From the NCBI GenBank assembly GCA_014529385.2, contig CM043967.1, forward strand, positions 4,899,001-4,963,000: 64,000 bases of DNA, given 5' to 3'. Source of the stretch: Adiantum capillus-veneris (taxonomy: Eukaryota; Streptophyta; Polypodiopsida; Polypodiales; Pteridaceae). Positions 48,326-58,978 of this stretch are shown piece after piece; position 1 is the first letter of the stretch; every line of letters begins with the position of its first letter. The notes under the pieces were generated by a model. That model was not told where the DNA came from. It searched no databases and worked only from the letters and a program-made list of their open reading frames with translations. Position numbers and translations under genes: made by a program.

Positions 48326-49507
48326 ATGTGATGAGGAATATAGCAACAACCGGCTACAAAAATGGGTGCTCTTTTTGGTGTTATAATTTTTAGCCATACA
48401 TAACGTTTATACTTGTCATCTTTCACAATTGATACAAAATCTTCCAATCCCTTCTTAACCATACATGCTATCCCTCCTTACCCTCGTCGTTGCTTAAGAT
48501 TCTTTTGACCACATCAATGAATGTACATTGTAATCCTCCAAGCCATTAATCCTTTGTGTTTCAACAAGAAGTACAACATCGGCTTTGCTTGTTAGTTCAT
48601 CAATGCCAGCTCCTACATTCCATGGGTATCCATTGCAATTCCAAAAGCATATTTTCAATTGTAACTTGGCCTCATAGGTCGTACATCCCTATTTGCTCGA
48701 GGGACTTGCCTCCTCCTTGGGCACATTTTCTTCGTGAGAGATCTCCTTGTTTTTCTTATTCTTTTCCTCATATGCCTTGACGCATATTTTGTTGCTTAAT
48801 ACTACGATCTTCACATACAAAACATTGTGTATCCCTCAAATAGATCCAGCTATTATGAAGGATAATCTTTCATTTGGTCTCATCCAACATGATGCATACA
48901 ATTGGTCGTTCTCCCAAGCGAGGAGCTCCTTGCTTACCCACTCTGTGTGCTACATAGACCATAACTTTGGACATGCCAAAGTGAGTTTTGAAGAAATCTT
49001 TGATAACAATGGCAAGAGAAGGAGGCGTCTCTAACGCTCTTCGGGAATTCCACGAATAACAATGTTCTTGGAATGTCGCTCCCATTTCTTCAACTCCTCT
49101 ACATCCACATTCTCAACATTCTTTGTTTGAGCCATACCTTGCATGAGGAAGGAATTAGGAGCCACATTGCTATTACATACATCGGCCCAAGACTTGTTTG
49201 TGCATACATTTTTCATGTTGCATACATCCCAGCTCATGGTGTCAAATTTCTCCTCTTTCAATACATGATCATGTTCTACTTTGCTCATGCGCTCCTTCAA
49301 AGCATTCAAGTCCACAAGAGAGTGTTTACATTTCTTGACTTCCTCTTCAAGTTGCATCAAACGTGTTGTTTGCATCTCAAGTGTCTTCTTGAGATTCTCA
49401 TTCTCAACCACAAGAACCCTTAACGTGCCATTCTCCATTGCAAGTGCCTGTAAGTCTTCACCTTGTTTGTTTACGGTCTCTTGCAACAATACCAAGTATG
49501 CAAGATA

Positions 49508-49510
<3 letters not shown>
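48326..49510 (-). pseudogene. LINE-B: ORF1 and endonuclease N-part
   Basis: Minus strand. ORF1 (49510-48870) has a long heptad-rich coiled coil (ETVNKQGEDLQALAMENGTL, NENLKKTLEMQTTRLMQLEE) and then an RNA-binding block (RHSKNIVIRGIPEER; VMVYVAHRVGKQGAPR), as in L1-type ORF1 proteins. Downstream is the endonuclease start: LKICFWNCNGYPWN (about 48650), ADVVLLVETQRINGLE with the catalytic Glu (about 48590) and KYKRYVWLKIITPKR (about 48400). Continues at 45609 after the inserted LTR element. Stops near 49030 and 48490 inactivate it. The 5' end abuts a GA tract at 49511. Confidence 0.8.
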
Positions 49511-49564
<54 letters not shown>

Positions 49565-49578
49565 AAAATAGAGAGAGA

Positions 49579-49621
<43 letters not shown>

Positions 49622-49710
49622 AGAGAGTTGTAGAGAGAGAGAGAGAGAGAGAGAGAAAGTGGAATGTCGAGAGAGGAAAAAAGAGGGAGAGATAGAGAGT
49701 TCTAGAGATC

Positions 49711-49753
<43 letters not shown>

Positions 49754-49796
49754 TTGGAGGGGAGATAGACAGAGATAGAGATGGATAAAGAGAGGG

Positions 49797-49882
<86 letters not shown>

Positions 49883-49920
49883 GAGAGAGAAATAGAGAGG
49901 GAGAGGGAGAGAAAGAAAAC

Positions 49921-49967
<47 letters not shown>

Positions 49968-50050
49968 AAAGATAAAGAGTGCGGAGAAGAAGATAGAAAG
50001 AGAAAGTAGGGGGAAGATAAAGGTAGATAGAGAGATATGGATAGAGAGTG
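49511..50050. repeat. Purine-rich block of many GA tracts
   Basis: About 540 bp almost without pyrimidines on the plus strand. At least seven pure GA runs (for example 49511-49560, 49583-49616, 49711-49751, 49805-49850, 49925-49963) are separated by GA-like variants (ggaaag, gatagag), plus one short GT run at 49851-49864. This looks like an old expanded microsatellite that was interrupted and re-expanded. Confidence 0.9.
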
Positions 50051-53000
50051 AGGGATTGAAGAGACAAGAAATTTATACTAATAAAGTCCTCAACCACCAT
50101 GGTTTTCTCCAAGATTTTTTGATGATAGGGTAACATATAGAGAGAGTTTCATTGCTAGCTTTGGGTGTGTCGATTGTCTATAAATATAGCCTAAGGTGTC
50201 GACTAAAATATATTTGGATAGCCACTAAGCTCTAGAAAGTTCTACCAGTGATGGCTTCCTCTTTGTCATGCAAGGTGAGTTTGTTCTTGAATACCGTTAG
50301 TGATGAACCTTTGTTTCTTGGTTGCCCTATGAGATTTGCCATGGTCAATCCTGTAGATTATGGGGGTTGTAGTAACAACGAGATATTTGCCATCACTTCC
50401 ACTACGGATGGCCACATTCAAACTCAAGTGAAAGATGCACACTGTCGTGAGGACAGGCATGCATGAAAAATCCATGTTGGAGACATTTTCTTCACAAGTG
50501 TGGGGTGAGAGGTTTGAAGTTCATATTGCAAGTAGCCTTATGTGTACACATGGTGACTTTGCAAAACAAGTGGCACAAAGAAAACACTACATGGCTTGCA
50601 AGCATATTTACTTCATTTTCCTTCACTACTTTGGCTTGGACCTATACCACAATATGTTGATCCATCAGAGCAAGCTAACGGATCTACTTCATGTGTTCGA
50701 ATGTCATTGTACAACATTAAAAAGTATTGTAATTAAATTAATTCATTCACATCTCCTAGTGCTTATATGTAATTGTATGTCATGAACTGCAATAACTGAT
50801 TTAATATTCTTTTTGTTGGAATTCTTGTTGGTGGCTTGTGTCTTCTTGTCCTTCTTTTATGTTCAAAGCATAAATTTTTCCAATGCACATGTTACTTTGA
50901 ATGTTCTATTGGATTGTGAAATAACAAAAAAAAGCTTTCTCCAAAAAACTCTCTCCAATTAGGCATGAAAAGCTTTTTCCTTGCAAACATTAGTGAAAGG
51001 CTATAAAAAGGTCCCTCCAAAAACTCTCTCCATTCCCATCCCCCTGACTAGTTTCATTTAGAGCAAGCCTTCAACTTTGCACAAAAGGCATCTTTTTCAA
51101 GCCCTCTCTTCAGTAATTGCAACATGTAACTTCTAACCAATTTCCAAATCTTTCAAAGAATCCATTCAACATCACAAAAACTGTGAAATACTTAGTTTGG
51201 GCACCCTCTGCTTGGATTTATTGATCCCCATAGACTATATACCCTACAATGATAGAATCTAGGAGTATTCACTATGGCAAGGCAATCTGGCAAGAGCCTG
51301 CCTGCTTCCAACAAATCCCCACATTCAATTAACATAGATACAAGGGCTTATTAAGTGGGTGGCTGGTCACTTATATTAAAAAAATGTGAACCTTGACAAA
51401 ACTCCATAAAACTCAATGAGATGAAAACGATGCTACGCAATCACATTCTAGGCATCCCCGACCCATGCAATTTTTAGGCATAGATGCAATGCAAAGACAA
51501 CTTCCTCGTAGAAAGTCATTTGCTCTTCTCGAAAAATACTTAAAAATATTTTGCTTTTAAGAAAATCTTCTCAAAGCCCACTTTATTCTTGTGCTTGCAT
51601 CTTACGTGTATTCCTTTTTCTAGTTTAGGTTTCCTGCCAAACCAAAAAGATATTCCCTTTTCGATGCTCCCATCACCCATCACGTGAAGGATCTTTTCTA
51701 AAATATGATGGTGCTCAACAATATGCTCTCACAATGCAAACAAACACACTAAACTTTGTCTGCATACATTTTTGTAGTATGGTTATGATATCATGTTTTA
51801 TCAATTTATGCTTTTTGGACAATCTTATGCATTTAGATTGCGATTTTGTAATTCATACATATAAATATTCAAGTTCTGCAAACAATTGAAATATCATAAT
51901 TATGTAATGGAGAATTTTATGGAAATAGAAGTCAAAGGTCAACTACTACTTTTGGAGAAAAGCAAGTTACATTTTCTATTTCTGAAAGCAAACACTCGAG
52001 AAAAAAACGCTTTCAAAATAGCGCATCAATCATAGTATGGAGACTCCACGAGTAAGACAAGCAATTCAGGAGAATCATGACCAGGTGACCTAGGGTTTTA
52101 TCCCCCTTTCAAGGCCGATAGAGCCCTCGACAACTCTATCAAAGTCAATTAATTCATCATAATAAGAGGTGGAAGGCAAATACTCAATCGAATGATTGAG
52201 AGGAACATTTGATATCCAATCTTGTGTCGGTTGCAATCTTTGTTTTGTGTTCTTTCAATTGTTTCTTTCATGCTTGGTGCTTACTCTTATTGTATAATTA
52301 TTAATTTGTTGATTTTACTGTGATGAAGGAAAATTGAATCTTGTTAAAAGTGTTTGGAAAATAGGAAGAAGCTACCAGTAATATAAGAGCTTTGGAATGC
52401 TTTGAAGGGTCTGTAGAGGCAAAGAAGAGCACTCTCTCTTTCAAGTACATTAACTTGATTTCAACAAAGAGACATCCATCAAGTCTATCTCCAAGTGGCT
52501 CTCTTTGCTAAAGATTCAAAAATTATAAGTCTCCTCTTTCCAAAGGTTGTGATCACAATTATGTGTAAACTCGTTGAAGAAGAGAACTAAAGCAGTCCAT
52601 ATATCAAAGATCTATGATTTTTTTTCAAAATTTTCAACCATAAATTGTTGAGAATTCAACTTCTACTCCACCTAAAAGCTTCTACAAAATTTACAAGGCA
52701 AGAAGACACTCTCCAAATAATTGAATTGCTTGTTTTCACCATTTTGAATTTTTTGAAGGTTTCAAATATTCACTAGAGGTCTTGTTCACTTCTTTTGGGT
52801 AATCCATATTTATCTATGTTTGCCATTTTTTTTATCAAACCTATGTTGTTTATTCTTTTCCTAAATTAATTAACCATGTTTACCCACGATTCTCTTATTA
52901 TGGATTTAAAAAATGATCTTTTTTTTTCAATAGCTTGAACATGAGCGCAAAGCTCGTAGTTTCCTTGAAAAAAAACTAGAGACTTTACAACAACAAAACT

Positions 53001-53250
53001 CTCACAAATGCAATCATGGAAATAAAAAGCATGACAAAGAAGATGACATCTTATGGGAACAACAGTCAACCACAACAACACTACAATCAATCTTGATAAT
53101 AACCAAATAATTCAAATAGAAATGGTTTTGATTTAAAAATGTAAACAACAAAACTTCAAGAATTTCTTTTAAACCTTCAAATGTCCCTTTTTTTCAAGTC
53201 AAGGAACAAAGCTTCTCAAATTCACAAACAACAACAATAATGGACAATGG
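50051..53250. other. AT-rich, no gene recognised
   Basis: Open frames here are short and have no motifs I recognise. A frame at 50248-50466 (MASSLSCKVSLFLNTVSDEP) contains a possible donor (aag|gtgag at about 50272) but no partner exon was found. Confidence 0.5.
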
Positions 53251-53260
53251 AAAAATGGCA

Positions 53261-53330
53261 AGAAGACTATTGTTTGCTACGAGTGCCACAAAATGGGAAA
53301 TACAACTAATAAGTGTTCTCAAACTCAGAA
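53261..53330 (+). pseudogene. Possible gag zinc-knuckle remnant
   Basis: The plus strand reads KKTIVCYECHKMGNTTNKCS, close to CX2CX4HX4C with His replaced by Asn. About 300 bp upstream is a charged frame ERKARSFLEKKLETLQQQNS. It may be an eroded LTR-element gag. Weak. Confidence 0.3.
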
Positions 53331-53818
53331 TCTTCTTCATATCTCATTGAGGGATTTGAAGACAGCAACAAGGTTCAAGTACAAAACATGGAGACAAACA
53401 ATCTAGATGATTTTACTCCAACAAAGTAACTCAAATAATCAAGATAGCACAAGTACAAGTACTCCTCAATAACATAGTCTTTTATGTATGCAAACAAAGA
53501 TTGGTGATGATTTTTTTAATTGTTGCATGATGATGGAAACACGGACTAAATTTATATTCTTACACATTGAACAAAAGCTTAAATTGCATATGATTCCCAC
53601 AAATCATGAAATTAAACTAGTTTTTCAAGACCAAACTAAATTCAACGACTATGGTTGTAAGGACATGGGTCCTACGAGCAAGGCCACCAGCACAGTCAGA
53701 TAGTGTGTACACTAGGGAGAGGCTATAAGATAGCATGGTTGGGTGGAGACTAGCACACATCATTACTCTCCTCCTTTCAGTGGTATCCAAGCTATTTTTG
53801 GAAAAGGGAAAAAGCGGG

Positions 53819-53990
53819 TTCTATGTGTATGCGACGCACATCTCATCTCCCACGATCCGCATGCAATAGGCGGAGAAGACGATGGCCCAACAAAAGAGAA
53901 GACATTCTATGTGTATGCGACGTACATCTCATCTCCCACGATCCACAGGCAATAGGCGGAGAAGACGACGGCCCAACAAAAGAGAAGATA
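53819..53990. repeat. 86-bp tandem duplication
   Basis: Units 53819-53904 and 53905-53990 differ at only a handful of positions (ctatgtgtatgcgacg starts both at 53821 and 53907). Confidence 0.92.
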
Positions 53991-54159
53991 GACAACGTCC
54001 CATGTGCAGCACGAGGGAACACAAGCAAAAGAATCCTCCACTACCGTCCTCCACAACGCATGACAAGGCAAACTCGACCGGCAAACTCTACGGCACCAAG
54101 CCTTCGTTGGATCCATTGGCTACACGCGTAGTAGGAAGGCCCTCTAAACCCTTGCACAA

Positions 54160-54214
54160 AGGAGGGTTGAACCCACCCCTTGAGGGTAAGAGGCCAACAC
54201 CCTACCATTCAAGA
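54160..54214 (-). mobile_element. tRNA-like Pol III promoter (possible SINE head)
   Basis: The minus strand reads TGGTAGGGTGTTGG (box-A-like), then about 30 bp later GGGTTCAACCC (box-B-like), with the spacing of a tRNA gene. It does not fold into an obvious intact tRNA, so a tRNA-derived SINE head or tRNA pseudogene is more likely. A SINE body would extend to lower coordinates; no tail was identified. Confidence 0.45.
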
Positions 54215-54728
54215 TGTTGAAACTTGTTGTACACGACAAGGAAAAATAGCATACTTGAGTTGACAAAAAAAGCTAGAAGAAAAGGAAAGCTACAAACCTC
54301 AAGGAAGTAGTTTGACCCTTTCTTTTCACTCCTTAGAGAAAGGCAAGCTTTCTTCCAAAATTCCTTCAAGAAAGAAGCTTCACAAGTGAACAAAAGCCTT
54401 CACAAAAACGATGAGTTTTTGTAAAGAATCAACGAAGGTGTTCTTATGAAGAACAAGACATGAAGCGCTACAATTTTTGCAAGGCTAGGTTCACATGCAA
54501 CGCCAAAGTTGTCGAGCATAAAAAACACAACAACTTCAAGCTTTACAAGGTACAAGTTGACGTTTTTTCTCTTTCTACATTAGCGTGTGTTTACCATGGC
54601 AGGCAATAATATACCACCTACACACACTTTTGATTTTGAGCATGCACATCAAAATCCGGCCACCACAAGGTGGCAAGGGGATAAAATCCACAAGCCACAA
54701 GGGGTGAGAGATTGAGCTTTCTGTGAGC

Positions 54729-54732
<4 letters not shown>

Positions 54733-54811
<79 letters not shown>
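54733..54811. repeat. (GA)n microsatellite
   Basis: GA tract of about 79 bp, with no recognised LINE on either side. Confidence 0.98.
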
Positions 54812-54813
<2 letters not shown>

Positions 54814-55540
54814 CAGATTGACAACAACTCATTGTTTTGCTCATAACTTGAGCTACAAACTCGGATTCAAAAACTTTTTTTGTTCAAAATGGAGATCTCT
54901 TTGAGATCTACGACTTTGTAGAAGAAGTTGTCAGCTAGTTTGAAGTGCGGATATGTCAAAAATAAGAAACATAGAGGCTGTTTCTTAGAACAAATTGTGC
55001 ATTCGACTTGCGTAAGAGAGGAGAGAGAGTGTAGAGAGAGAAAGAGATAGCTTCGTCTCAACTTCAGTATTAAAGGCCTCAAGACACACACTTTTCTTTT
55101 TTGACATCAGTGTAGCAAGTGTAAGAGAGAGAGCACATCGGCTTTCCTCTGGCATTGATACCCAATTTTCTTGGCATCGACGACTTGTTTCACTGGCTTG
55201 TGGCATTGGCTTCTTCTCAATATCATCGTGCACGGGTGAGGTGCCTTTTCCATAGAGGAGTGACACCTGACATTGGCATCAAATTTGACAACAATCGACT
55301 ATAGGTTTTCACATGCTCTCTAGCATTGTAGAGAGCAACATAGGGAGATAGGTTACAAATTGCCGTTAACAACAGTTATGCATAGCCATTGACAAACTCT
55401 CAGAGACAGCCTCATATACAATTTTACACGCATAAAGACAATCACAAGTTCTCTTCACACATCAAATCTACGATCATCTTTGGTAGTGATAGCCATTAAA
55501 GTTTCAGTGGGAGTTTTGCATGCATATGGTTTATGCGTCC
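54812..55540. other. No gene recognised
   Basis: Intergenic sequence with short GA-rich pieces (55018-55050). Nothing recognisable. Confidence 0.5.
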
Positions 55541-58500
55541 AAAGGTGCTCTTAGCTCTTGATAAATACTATGTAGAGAATTGGATATTGACTCAGGTGTG
55601 CCAGCTTTCATGTTACTCCTCACAAGGAGTGGTTTTCCGTTTATGCTTTCATACATAGTTCAGTTAAGCTGGGTAATTCTCACCAGCTTGAGATATGTGG
55701 CATTGGACATGTAAATTTGCCTATGTGCAATGGTACTTAATTCATGTTGCGAGGTGCTAGACATGTGTCAAAGCTAACTAAGAGCTTGGTTTCAACAGGA
55801 AAGCTCGATTTTGGATACACTATAGTGTTTGGTAATGGTTCCCGGATTATCAGAAGAGGTAACTTGGTCATGATCAAAGGCCAAAAGTCTGGCTCATTTT
55901 ATTCCTTGTATGTATCTCTATGGAATAGAACTCTAACTATGTAGTCGAGCTGCCTCCTACTGAGTTGTGGCATAGCCGGCTTGGTCATATGAGTCAACAG
56001 GGAATGAAGCAATCATTACAATGTTTTGGCTATATTCTTAGGTTAAACTATTTTGATTTAGTTTAACTGAGCATTGTATACACGAGAAATAAACTAGGCT
56101 TACCACTTTGCCATTGGATAAAAGTTAGGGAATCCTCTAGATTTTGGTTCATAGTTATCTATGTGGATCTATGCCGCATAAATCTCTAGGGGGGCATTAT
56201 ATTTCCTTACATTCATAGATGAATCTACTCAAAAGGTGTGGGTCTACCTTTTGAAGTTTGAGAACCAGTCAGATAACAAGTTGAAGGCTTTGCGCACTGA
56301 CAACGGGGGAGAGTACGCCTCCACTGAGTTTAAGGACTTTTGTAGCAAACGAGCCATTAAAAGACAGTTTACTACGCCCTACATACTTGCTTAGAATGGA
56401 ATTCTGGAAAGGGTCACTGCCATGCTATCTATGGCAAAATTTACCTCAAGAGTTTTGGGGAGAGGCTATTATGACAACATTGCATATAATCTTTAGATCG
56501 CCTAGTACACCGTTGAACTACAAGATTCCACAGGAGATGTGGACAGGCAAGAAGCCTTATTATGACAGATTATGTGTGTTTGGATGTGAGGCAAGAAGCT
56601 TTATTATGACAATTTTGATGTGAGGCATTCTCACATGTGCTTAAAGAGCCTAAAAAGAAGCTAGACCCCAAGTCACACAAATGCATCTTCATTGGTATGG
56701 TGCAAATGGAGAGATGGGTTATCATCTCGGAATCTCACAGTTATTTGTAACTCATGAGTGATTTTGAATGAATCAAAGATGCATAGAAACCATGTTAAAG
56801 AGATTGTGTATTGCAAAGTGAGATTTGAGGATGTAGCCTCAAGTCTAGTTACATAGATAGCTCAGTCTACTAGCGATGTACCTATCATAGTAGTGCTCTA
56901 GAGAGAGTTGGTGATGCTCTTAAGAGAGAAGAGTCCAGCAATGAAAAAATAGGGAGATCTACATGTGTCTCTCATGTCCCTGAGCGCTTTCATTCAGGAC
57001 TAGACTATCTATTGGTCATTGATTATGGAAAGCTTACCTGCTAACCAACAGGCTATTGAGATGGAAGATAGCATGAAGTGGGAGCAGGCAATGCAATCTA
57101 AGTATAGCTCGATTGCGGAAAATAAAACCTGGGAATTGATAGAGTTGCCAAATGGCAAACAAGACTTGTTTTGCAAATGGGTGTATAAGAATAAGTACAT
57201 GGCAGAAGATCCCAAGCCTAAGTACAAGTCTAGATTGGTTGCTAAGGGTTTCAAGCAAAATAAAGGCATGGATTTTGATAAGATTTTCTCTCCAGTGGTC
57301 AAGATGATTACATTGCATCTTGTGCTTGGACTAGTAGCCACTGAGGACATGGGATTTTTTCAAAAGGACATGAAGACGGCTTTCCTTCATGGGGTTCTTG
57401 ATGAGGATGTCTACATGAAACAACCAAAGGGTTTTGAAGTCAAACTTGAAAAGCCTACAAGGGCAGAATTGGCATGTAGATTGCTAAGGCATTGTATGGC
57501 CTAAAACAAAGCTCAAGGCACTGGTACATGACGTTTGATAAGTACATGCAATCCCAAGGGTATGAAAGGAGCCAGAAAATCACTACTTGTATACATGGAA
57601 GATGAGAGATGGTTCACTTATCATCTCGATACTTTATGTTGATGATATTCTCATTAGATTTCCATAGTGAAGAAGTCACTGAGCACATAGTTTTCTATGA
57701 AGGATTTGGGAGATGCAAGTCACTTTCGTGGTATGCGTATCAAGAGGGATAGAAAACATGGAATAATAGAGTTGTCTCAAGAAACATATATCCACAAAGT
57801 CTTGCAGCATTTTAATATGTATGGGAGGAAATCTAGATTGCGTACTCCAATGCAGGCATATGAAAAACTTAGCAAGAATGGTTCTCCTAAGTTTGATGCT
57901 GAGAAAGAAAAAATGTCCAAGGTGCCATATTCTTCAGCAGTCAACAATCTTATGTACGCCATGGTAGCCACAAGACCAGACATTGATTTTGCAGTGGTAG
58001 TGGTTAGCAGATTTATCGCAAATCCTTGTAGAAAGAATTCGAAAGGAATGAAGCACATCTTGAGAGACAAGTGCTTGCACTCTGGGAATAGTGATGTATC
58101 CATTGTGGGTTACACAGATTCAGATTATGCGGGTTGTGTGGATAGTCAAATATCCACGTTTGGCTATGTTTTTCTATTGTTGGATCAATCGTGTCGTGGA
58201 GATCATGTCTCAAGAACTGTACGTCATCTCCCACCATAAAGGCAGAGTATGTGGCAGTTTCTGATGCTAGCAAAGGAAGCTATGTCGTTTGCTCACCTAG
58301 TGGGAGATATTGGCATTACTCATACTCCAGTGTTACATTGTGGTAGTCAGAGTGTGATTACGTTAGCAAAGAACCTCGTGTTTCACTCGAAGTCAAAACA
58401 TATAGAAGTCCGTTATTCTGTCATACATGACATATTGGCTAGCAGGTGCATTGAGCTAGTCAAGGTTCATACGGATGAAAACCTTCCAATTGCTCTCAGG

Positions 58501-58631
58501 AAGAGCCTACCCTCATAGCGGTTTGCACATTGCATGGAGATGATGGGTGTAGGGTGAAGCCACTTGGATGCTTCATGGTACATATTGTACATACATAGGC
58601 CACTTGGTCCATGTTGGCCTTCAAGTGGGAG
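55541..58631 (+). pseudogene. copia-2, decayed Ty1/copia pol
   Basis: Plus-strand remnant without gag and without a visible 5' LTR. Protease block: WILDSG-like sequence near 55585. GAG-pre-integrase: RHVSKLTKSLVSTGKLD (55760). Integrase: KLKALRTDNGGEYASTEFKD (56283), then a TAG at 56392-56394 in the N-G-I-x-E-R block where Gln is usual. RT: WVYKNKYMAEDPKPKYKSRL and VAKGFKQNKGMDFDKIFSPV (57180-57310), KDMKTAFLHGVLDEDVYMKQ (57365), LYVDDILI-like sequence (57640). RNase H: SIVGYTDSDYAGC (58100) and HCGSQSVITLAKNLVFHS (58335). Many frameshifts. Ends in the polypurine tract aagtgggaga directly before the 3' LTR. Confidence 0.85.
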
Positions 58632-58978
58632 ATTGTTAGGATTTAGGCCAATTGGCCAGACACCGTCAGATTGAACATACTAACCTTATCTATTCTTTTG
58701 ATCATATAGAACAATAAGGAGTAGTGAGGCATTCAAATCCTCACTGAGAGCTCCACCAACACTGTGTGTTGTGCTCTTCTTCTCCCTCTCCTTCCGCACA
58801 TACCACACACTCTTCAATTTTTTTTAAAATTTTGTGGTCATTGTCCTCTATGGATTCTATTCTATTTTCATCATATAAATAGAGGGAAGGTGGACGCATT
58901 TGCATTGCCTACTTTTCAAGTTTGTTACAATATATATCCCTCTCCATCACTCTTTCCTTACCATCCTCTCTATTCACT
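58632..58978 (+). repeat. copia-2 3' LTR
   Basis: Starts TGTTAGGATTTAGGCC right after the polypurine tract; the end at about 58978 (ctattca) is a guess. It contains a TATA-like tataaatagaggg at about 58875, as expected for an LTR promoter. Confidence 0.6.

Noticed and set aside
50248-50475. Overlapping frames near 50.3 kb as a gene
   Set aside because: Frames on both strands are of similar length and neither has a known motif.
54160-54214. Functional tRNA gene
   Set aside because: Box-like motifs are present but no complete cloverleaf with acceptor stem and anticodon loop could be formed by eye.
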